From the NCBI GenBank assembly GCA_903930665.1, contig CAIYZI010000619.1:1-7452 (forward strand): a DNA stretch of 7,452 nucleotides. Reading direction: 5' to 3'. This DNA is from an uncultured beta proteobacterium. Its GTDB lineage: Bacteria; Pseudomonadota; Gammaproteobacteria; Burkholderiales; Burkholderiaceae. Below the pieces are notes generated by a model, which was not told the DNA's origin, ran no database searches, and worked only from the letters and a program-made list of their open reading frames with translations. Shown here piece by piece: positions 1-7,056 of the stretch (positions are counted from its first letter, which is position 1; every line of letters begins with the position of its first letter). A program made the position numbers and the translations under genes.

Positions 1-1997
1 ACCAGCACCGTTAACAATGCAATCAGATCATCAATCTCTAGAGTGTTTAGCAACCCTCCTAAGCGAGAGCTCTCAAAAGCAAGGCCCGCTTCACGTAAGG
101 CTTGCTCAAATTGAGGTAAATACTTTCGCCGCTTCACAAGCAACAAGAAATCACTTTCTCGCGCTTTACGCCAAACTTCTTTTCCATTCTCGCGATCAAC
201 CACCAAGCGAGTATTTAGGACATGAGAAATTAGTGTGGCTACTCTTTTTCCTTCGGTATAACGCTGCATAACATCGGCAGTTTGTTTTGCATCCACAATG
301 GCTTGATCAAAAGCGTTGCCGTTTCTATGCTCAAACTCCTCCTCTTCGCGCCCAATTAATGGCAAAAGATAAGCTTCACCCTCTTGAGAAAATGCATTAT
401 TCACTTGCTCTTGCGAGCGGTTGAGTGACGGAGCTTTCCACAAGGTGTTTTGCTGAGTAAATTTATAAGCCTCCGGTAGTTGAGCTTCAGAAAAAACATC
501 GTTGACTGCCGCATTGATTTTTTGCGCATTGCGACGCGTAGTATTTTGATTTAAAGGAATGGCATCCAATTCTTTAACCAAGAAAGCCTGCGCATCATCA
601 AAGAGTCGTGGGTCAGCACGGCGAAAGCGATAAATCGATTGCTTCGGGTCACCCACAATAAAAACTGTTGGCTTGGATTCATCCTGACCATAACCCTCAA
701 GCCAAGAACGTAAAATTTGCCACTGCAAGGGGTTTGTATCTTGGAATTCATCTACCAAGATGTGTTTATATTTCGCATCAAGACGTGCCTGCAAATAAGC
801 TGCATTGCCAGCATCGGCCATTAGCCCACTCACACCAATTTCTAGGTCATCAAAGTCTCGAACGCGCATGGATTCTTTGGTGAGTTCCACATGATTCATC
901 ATGGCAGCACCCATTGCAAACCATGCCTTATTTAAGACATAAGCATCTTGCTCTTTTTGCCAATCAAGAAATTCTAAAAATGCTGCTGCCCAAGCCTGCT
1001 TATAGGTCAGATGTTCTTGCTCTCGATCCAATAGCCCCTCTTTTTTTAGGTACTTATGAAGATCTCCGGAAACTTTATCGTTAGAACTTCGATTTGACTG
1101 AGTTTGAGTCAAAAATACCGACTGCAAGATTGGGGCGATCTCCATCACATCACCTTTTTTATCCCAATGCGCAATCGCTAATTCAACAGCGAGTAGATAG
1201 GCACTTTCAGTGGCACTGCTATTACTAAAGCAGAATGCTAAAAACTCTAAATCCTCTTTAGCATTCAAGGCATTCCATAGGGAAATCAAAGGATTAGGTA
1301 GATTTAAACGGGGAAGAGATTTCTGGAGCCGTTCAATCGGCGTCAGTCCAGTCTCTTGACACTCTTGCGAGAAAAATGCCCATGCACCTCTTTGTTTAAA
1401 AAGGCTATAGTTACCAATCAAAAACTTTTGTGTCTCACTAGCGCCTAGATGCTTTAAAAGAATGTCATAGTGATCCTTAGTTTCAGCAGGTAAATTACCC
1501 CACCAGTCATTAAGACATTCTTCTTGAAGTCGCTTTGAATCTTCGCGCAAACTAAACCCTGGCTGTATTCCAGTAGATACAGGTGCAGCGCCTAGGATCT
1601 TTCCGAACCAGCCATGAAAAGTATCAATCACAAGACCTTGTGGACTGGCCAATACTTTTGCATACAAAGATCGCGCGATGGGGAGCAACTGCCTTGCATT
1701 CTCCTCGCCTAAACCTCGCTGCACTAGCTCACCGATGAGATGATTATCGCTACTGGTAGAAAACTCCTCTAGCAATCCATAGAGACGATCGCGCATTTCT
1801 TGAGCCGCTTTACGTGTAAAGGTCAGCGCCAAAATCTCATGAGGTTTTGTACCGGCCAATAAGAGGCGAACGATACGCGCCACTAGTAACCAAGTCTTGC
1901 CACTGCCTGCGCATGCTGAAACAATCGCAGAGCGCTCTGGATCACAAGCAATATCCACTCTGAAGACTGGGGAAGAAGTCAAGGGAGACGAATTCAT
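1..1997 (-). CDS. AddA-like UvrD/Rep-family helicase (RecB-like), 3' end cut off by the window edge
   Basis: Superfamily 1A DNA helicase, expected to be the motor subunit of an AddAB-type helicase-nuclease that unwinds and resects double-strand breaks before RecA loading. Reading from ATG at 1997 the frame stays open for 665 codons to position 3. Motifs seen in order: Walker A AGSGKT (residues 30-35), motif Ia LTFTRKAAQEM (58-68), Walker B LVDEFQDT (414-421) and motif III VGDPKQSIYRFRRAD (448-462). QNTTRR (about 484-489) lies where the NYRS-like motif is expected, and EIDDLIALL lies just before the cut. The DEFQDT and YRFRRAD forms fit AddA/RecB better than UvrD or Rep. Family members run to about 1100-1200 residues, so motifs V and VI and any C-terminal nuclease domain lie outside the window. 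The start overlaps the stop of the nuclease gene (ATGA) and has a good ribosome site 9 bases upstream. Helicase identity is sure; assignment to AddA rests on the AddB-like neighbour. Confidence 0.93.
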   Translation of the reverse strand, partial: MNSSPLTSSPVFRVDIACDPERSAIVSACAGSGKTWLLVARIVRLLLAGTKPHEILALTFTRKAAQEMRDRLYGLLEEFSTSSDNHLIGELVQRGLGEENARQLLPIARSLYAKVLASPQGLVIDTFHGWFGKILGAAPVSTGIQPGFSLREDSKRLQEECLNDWWGNLPAETKDHYDILLKHLGASETQKFLIGNYSLFKQRGAWAFFSQECQETGLTPIERLQKSLPRLNLPNPLISLWNALNAKEDLEFLAFCFSNSSATESAYLLAVELAIAHWDKKGDVMEIAPILQSVFLTQTQSNRSSNDKVSGDLHKYLKKEGLLDREQEHLTYKQAWAAAFLEFLDWQKEQDAYVLNKAWFAMGAAMMNHVELTKESMRVRDFDDLEIGVSGLMADAGNAAYLQARLDAKYKHILVDEFQDTNPLQWQILRSWLEGYGQDESKPTVFIVGDPKQSIYRFRRADPRLFDDAQAFLVKELDAIPLNQNTTRRNAQKINAAVNDVFSEAQLPEAYKFTQQNTLWKAPSLNRSQEQVNNAFSQEGEAYLLPLIGREEEEFEHRNGNAFDQAIVDAKQTADVMQRYTEGKRVATLISHVLNTRLVVDRENGKEVWRKARESDFLLLVKRRKYLPQFEQALREAGLAFESSRLGGLLNTLEIDDLIALLTVL

Positions 1998-4966
1998 GAC
2001 CACATGCCCTTCCTGCAAATACCTCTTGCCTCGCAATATTGACAAATACCGTCTGGCGCAAAAGCTTTGATTGTTTTACCTGACCATAGGGCTTCTACAT
2101 CTCCGGTAATCTGCTCTGAAAATTGGGTCATCGCCTCAGGCATATCCTCTATGGCGACTGATCGGACAGCATCATCACCCTCTTTATTAATGTCTGCTTT
2201 TAATGCAACCCACTGGGCATAATTAACTACGCGCCCATGAAGTTGACTGCTTTCATTGGCAGCGCGAGCATAGATCAGCAATTGAGGGTCATCAAGAACC
2301 GTCAGAGCACGTGACTCTACTTTATTGATATTTTGATTTTTGTAGTCAATCACTGATGCCGAATTTTTATCATTGATATTGATATCAAAACGATCGGCAT
2401 ACCCTTCAATCCGAATCTGCCGCTCTATTCCATATTGATCGGTAAAAGGCAAATCAAAACCCACCTTCACTTCCGCATCATGGAACTGCCAACCTTGTTT
2501 CTCGCACCCTAACTGCCACTCTATGAAGCTAGGGACTTGCTTTTGCCAATCTCGCAATATTCCCAAGACCCGAGCATCCCCCTCAATTAAACGCCTAAAT
2601 ACTTGTTCTGAAATAGCCATCAAATGCTGCTTCATCCAGGTACGCCTAAGTTGTATATCACTCAGAATTGAAGACGAATGATTTTGATCCTCCGTCTTCA
2701 TGGCGTGATAAAAATTGCGCAAAATTTTATGTAATGTTTGACCTGCTAATGAGGCATCAAAGCCTTCTTCAAAGCCCTTGAGTCTTCGCAGACCCAAAAG
2801 ACTACGTACGTAATACCGATAAGGACAATCACGTAACGCCTTATAGGCACTCGGGCTCATGGAAAGCGGCATTGGTAAGTCTTCAGCCAAACCTGTGACA
2901 GACATTTGAGAAGGTAAAGATTTACCATCACGCATTCTCATGGATGCGCTCTCAGCTTTCCAATCAGGGAGGGCAAGCTGCAAGCGCTGTATCCACGCAG
3001 AAGGTCTTAAAGGCTCCCCGCTTCTTCCCTTGCTTTGATAAAGCAGTGTTACGCTCGGACAAGAGATCAGTAGCTGTGATAAGTCTTTAGATTGCTGAAT
3101 AAATTGCGCATCAATAGTGGAGCCCATCAAGAGACGATTTAAAGCATCCGAGAAAAATAATGGTGGCTCAGAATATGCAGGCAATTGTTGTTCATCGCAA
3201 CCTACTAATACAACTGCCTCAAACTCGCGAAGACGTGTGGAGCTCAAAGGCAAAATACTTAAACTAGCCTGCGCCTCTTTGCCATCCTCTTGGTAGGCAG
3301 ATTCTTCAATAACAGTTTTAAGAAGACTTAACCACTCTGATATACGCATAGTGATTTGTCGATGACCTTCGCCCATAAAGTCAAAAGTATTGAGTGCCTC
3401 CAATAATTGCTTTCCAGCAGGATCTTTCTCCAAACCTAGAGTCATTCCCAAAGCCTCTAGATCTGCAACAAGATACTCATGAGCCTGAGCGCAATGCGTC
3501 TTGATGCCACGCCAGCGCTTTAAACGACCGCGAATGCTTTGCAAAAGCTCTAAGAGCAAGGGATTTGAGACCGAAGAACCATGATCTCTTGAGCCCTCAA
3601 TAGCCAGATGAAAAGATTGCCAACCCGTATGAGCTTGGCTGGCCATCAAGAGATCCTCTAGCTGCGCAATCAGCCCCAAACATATATTTGGACTTTGATT
3701 GAGTATCTTAGGAATATCTAAGAATGGATTTTGTAGAAGCTCTAGGAGCTGAACGGCAGTTGGGCCTTCAGAAGGCGCACCAATTAATTCAAGCCAGGCA
3801 TTGAGGGCTGCTGCTGCACGGGTAGTGGATAACTTCCAACCAGTTTCATCCTGAATTTTCAGTGATGGGCCCAAGCGAGAAAGCAAAGCACGCGCCCTCC
3901 TGGCAACCAAGCGATCTTGCGCTACTAAAGCAATATTGGTCTTGCCATCAATGAGATGCTCTTCAATCGTTTTGGCCGCTGTCCATGCAAGCTCTTCAAA
4001 ACGCTTGGCAGCAATTAAGTGCCAATGTTGTGGATGGGCTTTTGCAACATTGCTAGCGACCTGACTTTGAGCATCTTCACCCCCAATGGATTCAGCCCAT
4101 AAGCCCACAGATCGCCAATCCATCTTGATCTCTACTACTGGAGCATATTGCGCATAATCACTCAAGAGTTTGTTGATAAGCTCTTGATCAATGGGGGTGG
4201 CATCAGCCGTCTCCACCCAAATTAGTGGTCTTGGTACTTGATGATTTGCCACTAACAATTTTGCTTGCTCTAAATAAGCGGCCATTGCAAATTGCTTGCG
4301 AAATGCTGGGTCGCCAGTACTACTGATGTAACGCCAAAATGCCAGCAATACGTGAGCTTCTTGATCTACAACTCTTCTAGCCAATAATGGGTAGGCTTCA
4401 CTGATGGTTTGATCAAGTAATACTTGCAGCTTGCCAACCCATTCTTGACCAATCTGAATATCAGCATGTTCTCTATCCTGTATTAACGCGTGTAGTTCAT
4501 TTTGGAGTTTAGGGGCAATAGCTGCCGACAAGGTGTCGCAGGCTTGAATAATGGCCTGTGCCAACCCCCAAGCTCCAGCCTCAGTCTCCGCTTTAAAGCG
4601 GGCCTGCAATTCAGAATGCTTTCTGATGGTGGCATACACCGCCAACCAACGCTCGAGATCGGACTGTTTCTTGGGAAATTTCCAGGCACTTGGCGCTGCC
4701 TCTAGCCAATCATTAAAACTCATGACTTGAGGCAAGAAGGAAATTCCTGGCTCTAGGGCGCCTGCATTTGGACGGTACTTTTCTAGCGCTGCCCTCACAC
4801 CCATTAAAGGTCCCGCCGTACTAAGCACCACTAGGGGGCGTTGTTGAGTTTGTTTCGCATAATCCCAAATTCCCACTGCCAACTGCTCGAGAACGCTTGC
4901 ATCGGGCGTCACTAACCAGGCATAGGGCTGTTTTTGCTCGGAAATTGTGGGAAATGGAAGAGGCAT
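1994..4966 (-). CDS. AddB-like PD-(D/E)XK nuclease, probable double-strand-break repair protein
   Basis: A 990-residue protein, expected to be the second subunit of an AddAB-type end-resection complex with the overlapping helicase. The C-terminal nuclease domain shows SPSAYKALRDCPYRYY (Cys714), a GYADRFD strand with Asp858-Arg859, VIDYKN with Asp874 and Lys876, and CxxCx5C at the end (Cys975, Cys978, Cys984). One cysteine before the nuclease core and three after it is the AddB/Cas4-type 4Fe-4S arrangement. The middle carries STRLREFEAVVLVGCDE (about 576-592), resembling the helicase-like RxxxFxxVxxxGxxDE block of AddB. The N-terminus shows no GxxGxGKT P-loop, so ATP is probably not hydrolysed here. 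The frame is open back to 5344, but that would run antisense through trxA. ATG 4966 is chosen because the AddB-like sequence begins there (WLVTPDASVLEQLA) and the length is normal. No clear Shine-Dalgarno precedes it, so the exact start is less certain. The stop overlaps the helicase start. Confidence 0.88.
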   Translation of the reverse strand: MPLPFPTISEQKQPYAWLVTPDASVLEQLAVGIWDYAKQTQQRPLVVLSTAGPLMGVRAALEKYRPNAGALEPGISFLPQVMSFNDWLEAAPSAWKFPKKQSDLERWLAVYATIRKHSELQARFKAETEAGAWGLAQAIIQACDTLSAAIAPKLQNELHALIQDREHADIQIGQEWVGKLQVLLDQTISEAYPLLARRVVDQEAHVLLAFWRYISSTGDPAFRKQFAMAAYLEQAKLLVANHQVPRPLIWVETADATPIDQELINKLLSDYAQYAPVVEIKMDWRSVGLWAESIGGEDAQSQVASNVAKAHPQHWHLIAAKRFEELAWTAAKTIEEHLIDGKTNIALVAQDRLVARRARALLSRLGPSLKIQDETGWKLSTTRAAAALNAWLELIGAPSEGPTAVQLLELLQNPFLDIPKILNQSPNICLGLIAQLEDLLMASQAHTGWQSFHLAIEGSRDHGSSVSNPLLLELLQSIRGRLKRWRGIKTHCAQAHEYLVADLEALGMTLGLEKDPAGKQLLEALNTFDFMGEGHRQITMRISEWLSLLKTVIEESAYQEDGKEAQASLSILPLSSTRLREFEAVVLVGCDEQQLPAYSEPPLFFSDALNRLLMGSTIDAQFIQQSKDLSQLLISCPSVTLLYQSKGRSGEPLRPSAWIQRLQLALPDWKAESASMRMRDGKSLPSQMSVTGLAEDLPMPLSMSPSAYKALRDCPYRYYVRSLLGLRRLKGFEEGFDASLAGQTLHKILRNFYHAMKTEDQNHSSSILSDIQLRRTWMKQHLMAISEQVFRRLIEGDARVLGILRDWQKQVPSFIEWQLGCEKQGWQFHDAEVKVGFDLPFTDQYGIERQIRIEGYADRFDININDKNSASVIDYKNQNINKVESRALTVLDDPQLLIYARAANESSQLHGRVVNYAQWVALKADINKEGDDAVRSVAIEDMPEAMTQFSEQITGDVEALWSGKTIKAFAPDGICQYCEARGICRKGMWS
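2007..2014 (-). promoter_or_regulatory. Ribosome binding site for the AddA-like helicase gene
   Basis: On the minus strand AGGAAGGG sits 9 bases before the ATG at 1997, inside the last codons of the upstream nuclease gene. It supports this start. With the ATGA stop/start overlap it suggests translational coupling, giving matched amounts of the two subunits. Confidence 0.6.
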
Positions 4967-5087
4967 TGAGCGAGGCGCTTTAGGGTTAATAAGTATGAGT
5001 AATTTTCTTTTTATGCAGAAAGTTTGTCTTGTTGCTAATATAAGCGCTGTAACGTTATAACTAAATAAGCCTAAATAAGGAATTTTC
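4967..5087. promoter_or_regulatory. Divergent spacer between the AddB-like gene and trxA, holding promoters for both
   Basis: This 121-bp AT-rich spacer separates two genes reading apart and must hold a promoter for each. For trxA the best candidate is TTGCTA (5032-5037), an 18-base spacer and TATAAC (5056-5061), giving a short leader. For the minus strand TATATT (complement of 5037-5042) with a weak TTTAGT (complement of 5060-5065) would overlap the trxA promoter. Both are by-eye matches of moderate to low quality. The trxA ribosome site AAGGA (5077-5081) lies 6 bases before its ATG and is convincing. Confidence 0.45.
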
Positions 5088-5414
5088 ATGAGTGCCGGCA
5101 TTAAACACGTAACTGACGCCTCTTTCGAACAAGACGTCCTCAAGTCCGATAAACCTGTATTGCTCGACTTCTGGGCTGAATGGTGCGGTCCTTGCAAAAT
5201 GATTGGTCCGATTCTCGAAGAGCTCGCCGGTGAGTATGGCGACAAACTCCAAATCGCAAAAATGAATGTGGATGAGAACCAAGGCGTTCCTGCCCAATTC
5301 AATATTCGCGGCATTCCTACATTGATCCTTTTTAAGAATGGCACTGTTGCCGCTCAAAAAGTAGGTGCTTTGGCCAAATCTCAGTTGTCTGCCTTTATTG
5401 ATAGTCACCTGTAA
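5088..5414 (+). CDS. trxA: Thioredoxin 1
   Basis: Cytosolic protein-disulfide reductase of 108 residues, the normal length for thioredoxin 1. It takes electrons from thioredoxin reductase and passes them to ribonucleotide reductase, peroxiredoxins, methionine sulfoxide reductase and other targets. The active site is WCGPC (residues 32-36), with redox cysteines 33 and 36. Other hallmarks are the buried Asp27 in LLDFWAEW, the NVDEN strand (60-64), the cis-proline Pro77 in RGIPT and the FKNG turn (82-85). There is no signal peptide or membrane segment. AAGGA 6 bases upstream supports the ATG. The gene is transcribed away from the recombination genes and closed by its own strong terminator, so it is probably monocistronic. 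A trxA gene just upstream of rho is a familiar order in beta- and gammaproteobacteria. Confidence 0.98.
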   Translation: MSAGIKHVTDASFEQDVLKSDKPVLLDFWAEWCGPCKMIGPILEELAGEYGDKLQIAKMNVDENQGVPAQFNIRGIPTLILFKNGTVAAQKVGALAKSQLSAFIDSHL

Positions 5415-5424
5415 ATAGTCCTCG

Positions 5425-5457
5425 ACTACAGGCTCACTAGGTGAGCCTGTAGTTTTT
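5425..5457 (+). terminator. Intrinsic terminator of trxA
   Basis: A perfect 12-bp stem, CTACAGGCTCAC (5426-5437) with GTGAGCCTGTAG (5441-5452), extended by an A-T pair at 5425/5453. The loop is TAG, and a run of five T (5453-5457) follows. It begins 10 bases after the trxA stop and should end that transcript, so rho needs its own promoter. Confidence 0.93.
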
Positions 5458-5470
5458 ATCACCCAACTAC

Positions 5471-5498
5471 TTGTCACACTAATTTTTTGGTGTAGTAT
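5471..5498 (+). promoter_or_regulatory. Probable sigma-70 promoter of rho
   Basis: TTGTCA (5471-5476, five of six consensus bases) is followed after 16 bases by TAGTAT (5493-5498, four of six), with TG directly in front of the -10 element. It lies just after the trxA terminator, where a rho promoter is needed, and predicts transcription from about 5505 with a leader of about 150 nt. Confidence 0.5.
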
Positions 5499-5504
5499 TA
5501 GTCA

Positions 5505-5657
5505 AACGCACTTCTAGTGCGCCAACATCCAGCAATTTACCCCCCCTTTTTTTTCTTTAGCAAATCCCCCAATATTCTGTTGTTCCATATCCGTCTGATG
5601 TAGATCAGGACAGCGATAGCACAAAACAAATCTAAATTATTTACACCTGAGAACCAC
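5505..5657 (+). promoter_or_regulatory. rho leader: C-rich, G-poor tract, possible autoregulatory Rho-utilisation site
   Basis: No gene is seen in this stretch. It opens with a perfect 6-bp hairpin, CGCACT (5507-5512) with AGTGCG (5516-5521). From 5522 to 5593 the plus strand has 25 C but only 5 G in 72 bases, including C7 followed by T8 (5540-5554) and a second C5 run (5566-5570). Unstructured C-over-G RNA is what Rho's primary site binds. E. coli rho is known to be limited by Rho-dependent termination in its leader, so the same control here is a reasonable inference. The leader ends in a modest ribosome site, GAGA, about 5 bases before the rho ATG. Confidence 0.45.
5595..5608. repeat. Short inverted repeat CTGAT-N4-ATCAG upstream of rho
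   Basis: CTGAT (5595-5599), GTAG, ATCAG (5604-5608) form a perfect 5-bp palindrome with a 4-base centre. Spacing and core resemble the FNR-type TTGAT-N4-ATCAA box, differing at the outermost base of each half. It could equally be a weak hairpin in the rho leader. It sits about 50 bases before the start codon and downstream of the predicted promoter. Confidence 0.3.
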
Positions 5658-6920
5658 ATGCAATTAACCGAACTCAAAGTCCTCCACGTATCCGCCCTGC
5701 TTGAAATGGCAGCCAGCCTGGAGATTGAAAATACTCAACGCATGCGCAAACAAGAATTGATGTTTGCCATTCTGAAAAAACGTGCGAAGACTGGTGAAAC
5801 CGTTTTTGGTGATGGCACTTTAGAGGTGCTGCCTGATGGCTTTGGTTTCTTGCGCTCCCCAGAAGCTTCATACATGGCTTCTGCAGATGACATCTATATT
5901 TCTCCTGCGCAAATTCGTCGCTTTAATTTACATACTGGTGACAGCGTAGAAGGTGAAGTACGCACCCCTAAAGATGGCGAGCGTTACTTTGCTCTAGTAA
6001 AAGTCGACAAGATTAACGGTTTGCCTCCAGAGGCTTTAAAGAACCGCATCATGTTCGAGAACTTAACACCGCTTCACCCTAATCGCACTATTAATTTAGA
6101 GCGCGATATTAAGGCCGAAGAAAATTTAACTGGCCGCATAATCGACATGATCTCCCCGATTGGCTTTGGCCAACGTGGCTTGATTGTGTCTTCACCAAAG
6201 TCCGGTAAGACCGTCATGATGCAGCACATTGCCCATGCGATCGCCGCAAATAATCCCGATGCAATTTTGATCGTTCTTCTTGTTGATGAGCGCCCAGAAG
6301 AGGTTACTGAAATGCAACGATCAGTACGAGGCGAAGTCGTTGCCTCTACCTTTGATGAGCCAGCAGTACGCCACGTTCAGGTTGCAGAAATGGTAATTGA
6401 GAAAGCTAAGCGCTTGGTAGAGATGGGCAAAGACGTAATCATCTTGCTTGACTCTATTACTCGCCTTGCTCGTGCCTACAACACGGTTGTTCCTTCATCA
6501 GGAAAAGTCTTGTCTGGCGGTGTTGACTCCAATGCTTTACAACGTCCAAAGCGCTTCTTCGGTGCAGCCCGTAACGTAGAAGAAGGCGGCTCCCTCACCA
6601 TCTTAGCCACAGCCTTGATTGAAACTGGTAGCCGTATGGATGACCTGATTTACGAAGAGTTCAAGGGAACCGGCAATATGGAAGTACACCTTGAGCGTCG
6701 CCTGGCGGAGCGTCGCGTTTACCCAGCGATCAACCTCAATAAATCCGGTACACGCCGCGAGGAATTACTGGTTAAAGCTGAAAACCTGCAAAAAATCTGG
6801 GTTTTACGCAAATTATTGGCTGATATGGACGATATCGAGGCGATGAACTTCATCGTTGATAAGCTCAAATCCACCAAAAATAATGGCGAATTCTTTGATT
6901 TAATGCGCAAAGGTGGTTAA
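5658..6920 (+). CDS. rho: Transcription termination factor Rho
   Basis: Hexameric RNA-dependent ATPase and 5'-3' RNA translocase that ends transcription of untranslated RNA. It has 420 residues against 419 in E. coli, and the spacing from N-terminus to ATPase core is the same, so residue numbers transfer directly. The N-terminal helical domain includes NTQRMRKQELMFAILK (25-40). The cold-shock-like primary RNA site has DGFGFLR with Phe62 and Phe64. The P-loop is SPKSGKT, with Lys181, Lys184 and Thr185. The catalytic Glu211 lies in VDERPEEVTEMQR and the Walker B Asp265 in ILLDSITR. The Q-loop GKVLSGGVDSNAL and the arginine-finger region SGTRREELL (Arg366) are also present. There is no long insertion of the kind found in actinobacterial Rho. 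The start matches the family's LTELK opening. The gene has its own promoter after the trxA terminator. The 136-bp gap to rpmE2 has no convincing intrinsic terminator, so some read-through is possible. Confidence 0.99.
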   Translation: MQLTELKVLHVSALLEMAASLEIENTQRMRKQELMFAILKKRAKTGETVFGDGTLEVLPDGFGFLRSPEASYMASADDIYISPAQIRRFNLHTGDSVEGEVRTPKDGERYFALVKVDKINGLPPEALKNRIMFENLTPLHPNRTINLERDIKAEENLTGRIIDMISPIGFGQRGLIVSSPKSGKTVMMQHIAHAIAANNPDAILIVLLVDERPEEVTEMQRSVRGEVVASTFDEPAVRHVQVAEMVIEKAKRLVEMGKDVIILLDSITRLARAYNTVVPSSGKVLSGGVDSNALQRPKRFFGAARNVEEGGSLTILATALIETGSRMDDLIYEEFKGTGNMEVHLERRLAERRVYPAINLNKSGTRREELLVKAENLQKIWVLRKLLADMDDIEAMNFIVDKLKSTKNNGEFFDLMRKGG

Positions 6921-6966
6921 TTCACCCCGGGAAGGCCAGTAAAACTGCGCTTTCCCATTGATTTCA

Positions 6967-6975
6967 TGGCATAAT
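6967..6975 (+). promoter_or_regulatory. Extended -10 promoter of rpmE2
   Basis: TGG followed by CATAAT matches the TGnTATAAT extended -10 form with one mismatch. No good -35 hexamer is seen 16-18 bases upstream, which is common for extended -10 promoters. It predicts a start near 6982 and a leader of about 75 nt, and lets the L31 gene be transcribed separately from rho. Confidence 0.5.
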
Positions 6976-7001
6976 TTCACTTTTATTGCTTTTAAAAACC
7001 T

Positions 7002-7040
7002 GGGTAAGTATTTAAGTCATTTCGACTAAAACGGCTACCC
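7002..7040 (+). promoter_or_regulatory. Structured leader of rpmE2, possible L31 feedback element
   Basis: Two nested pairings are visible: GGGTA (7002-7006) with TACCC (7036-7040), enclosing AGTC (7015-7018) with GACT (7024-7027). The element ends 6 bases before the ribosome site AGGA (7047-7050), itself 6 bases from the ATG. Leader RNAs controlling L31 genes are described in several other bacterial groups. A related role here is inferred only from position and fold, and the stems are short. Confidence 0.35.
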
Positions 7041-7056
7041 GCTGATAGGACTCATA

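Noticed and set aside
17..271. Short plus-strand frame opposite the helicase gene
   Set aside because: Lies antisense within a frame carrying clear helicase motifs. The protein has no recognisable family features.
4502..4705. Plus-strand and second minus-strand frames inside the AddB-like gene
   Set aside because: Shadow frames of a long gene, with no ribosome site or domain evidence.
4967..5344. Upstream extension of the AddB-like frame to an ATG at 5344
   Set aside because: The extra 126 residues run antisense across most of trxA and do not resemble AddB. Family-like sequence and normal length begin at 4966.
5061..5477. A 138-residue open frame antisense to trxA
   Set aside because: It is the complement of a highly conserved thioredoxin gene and its terminator, with no recognisable domain.
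6929..6956. Imperfect hairpin after rho (GGGAA with TTCCC, inner CAGT with ACTG) as a rho terminator
   Set aside because: The stem is interrupted by mismatches and a bulge, and no T-run follows, so it is not a convincing intrinsic terminator.
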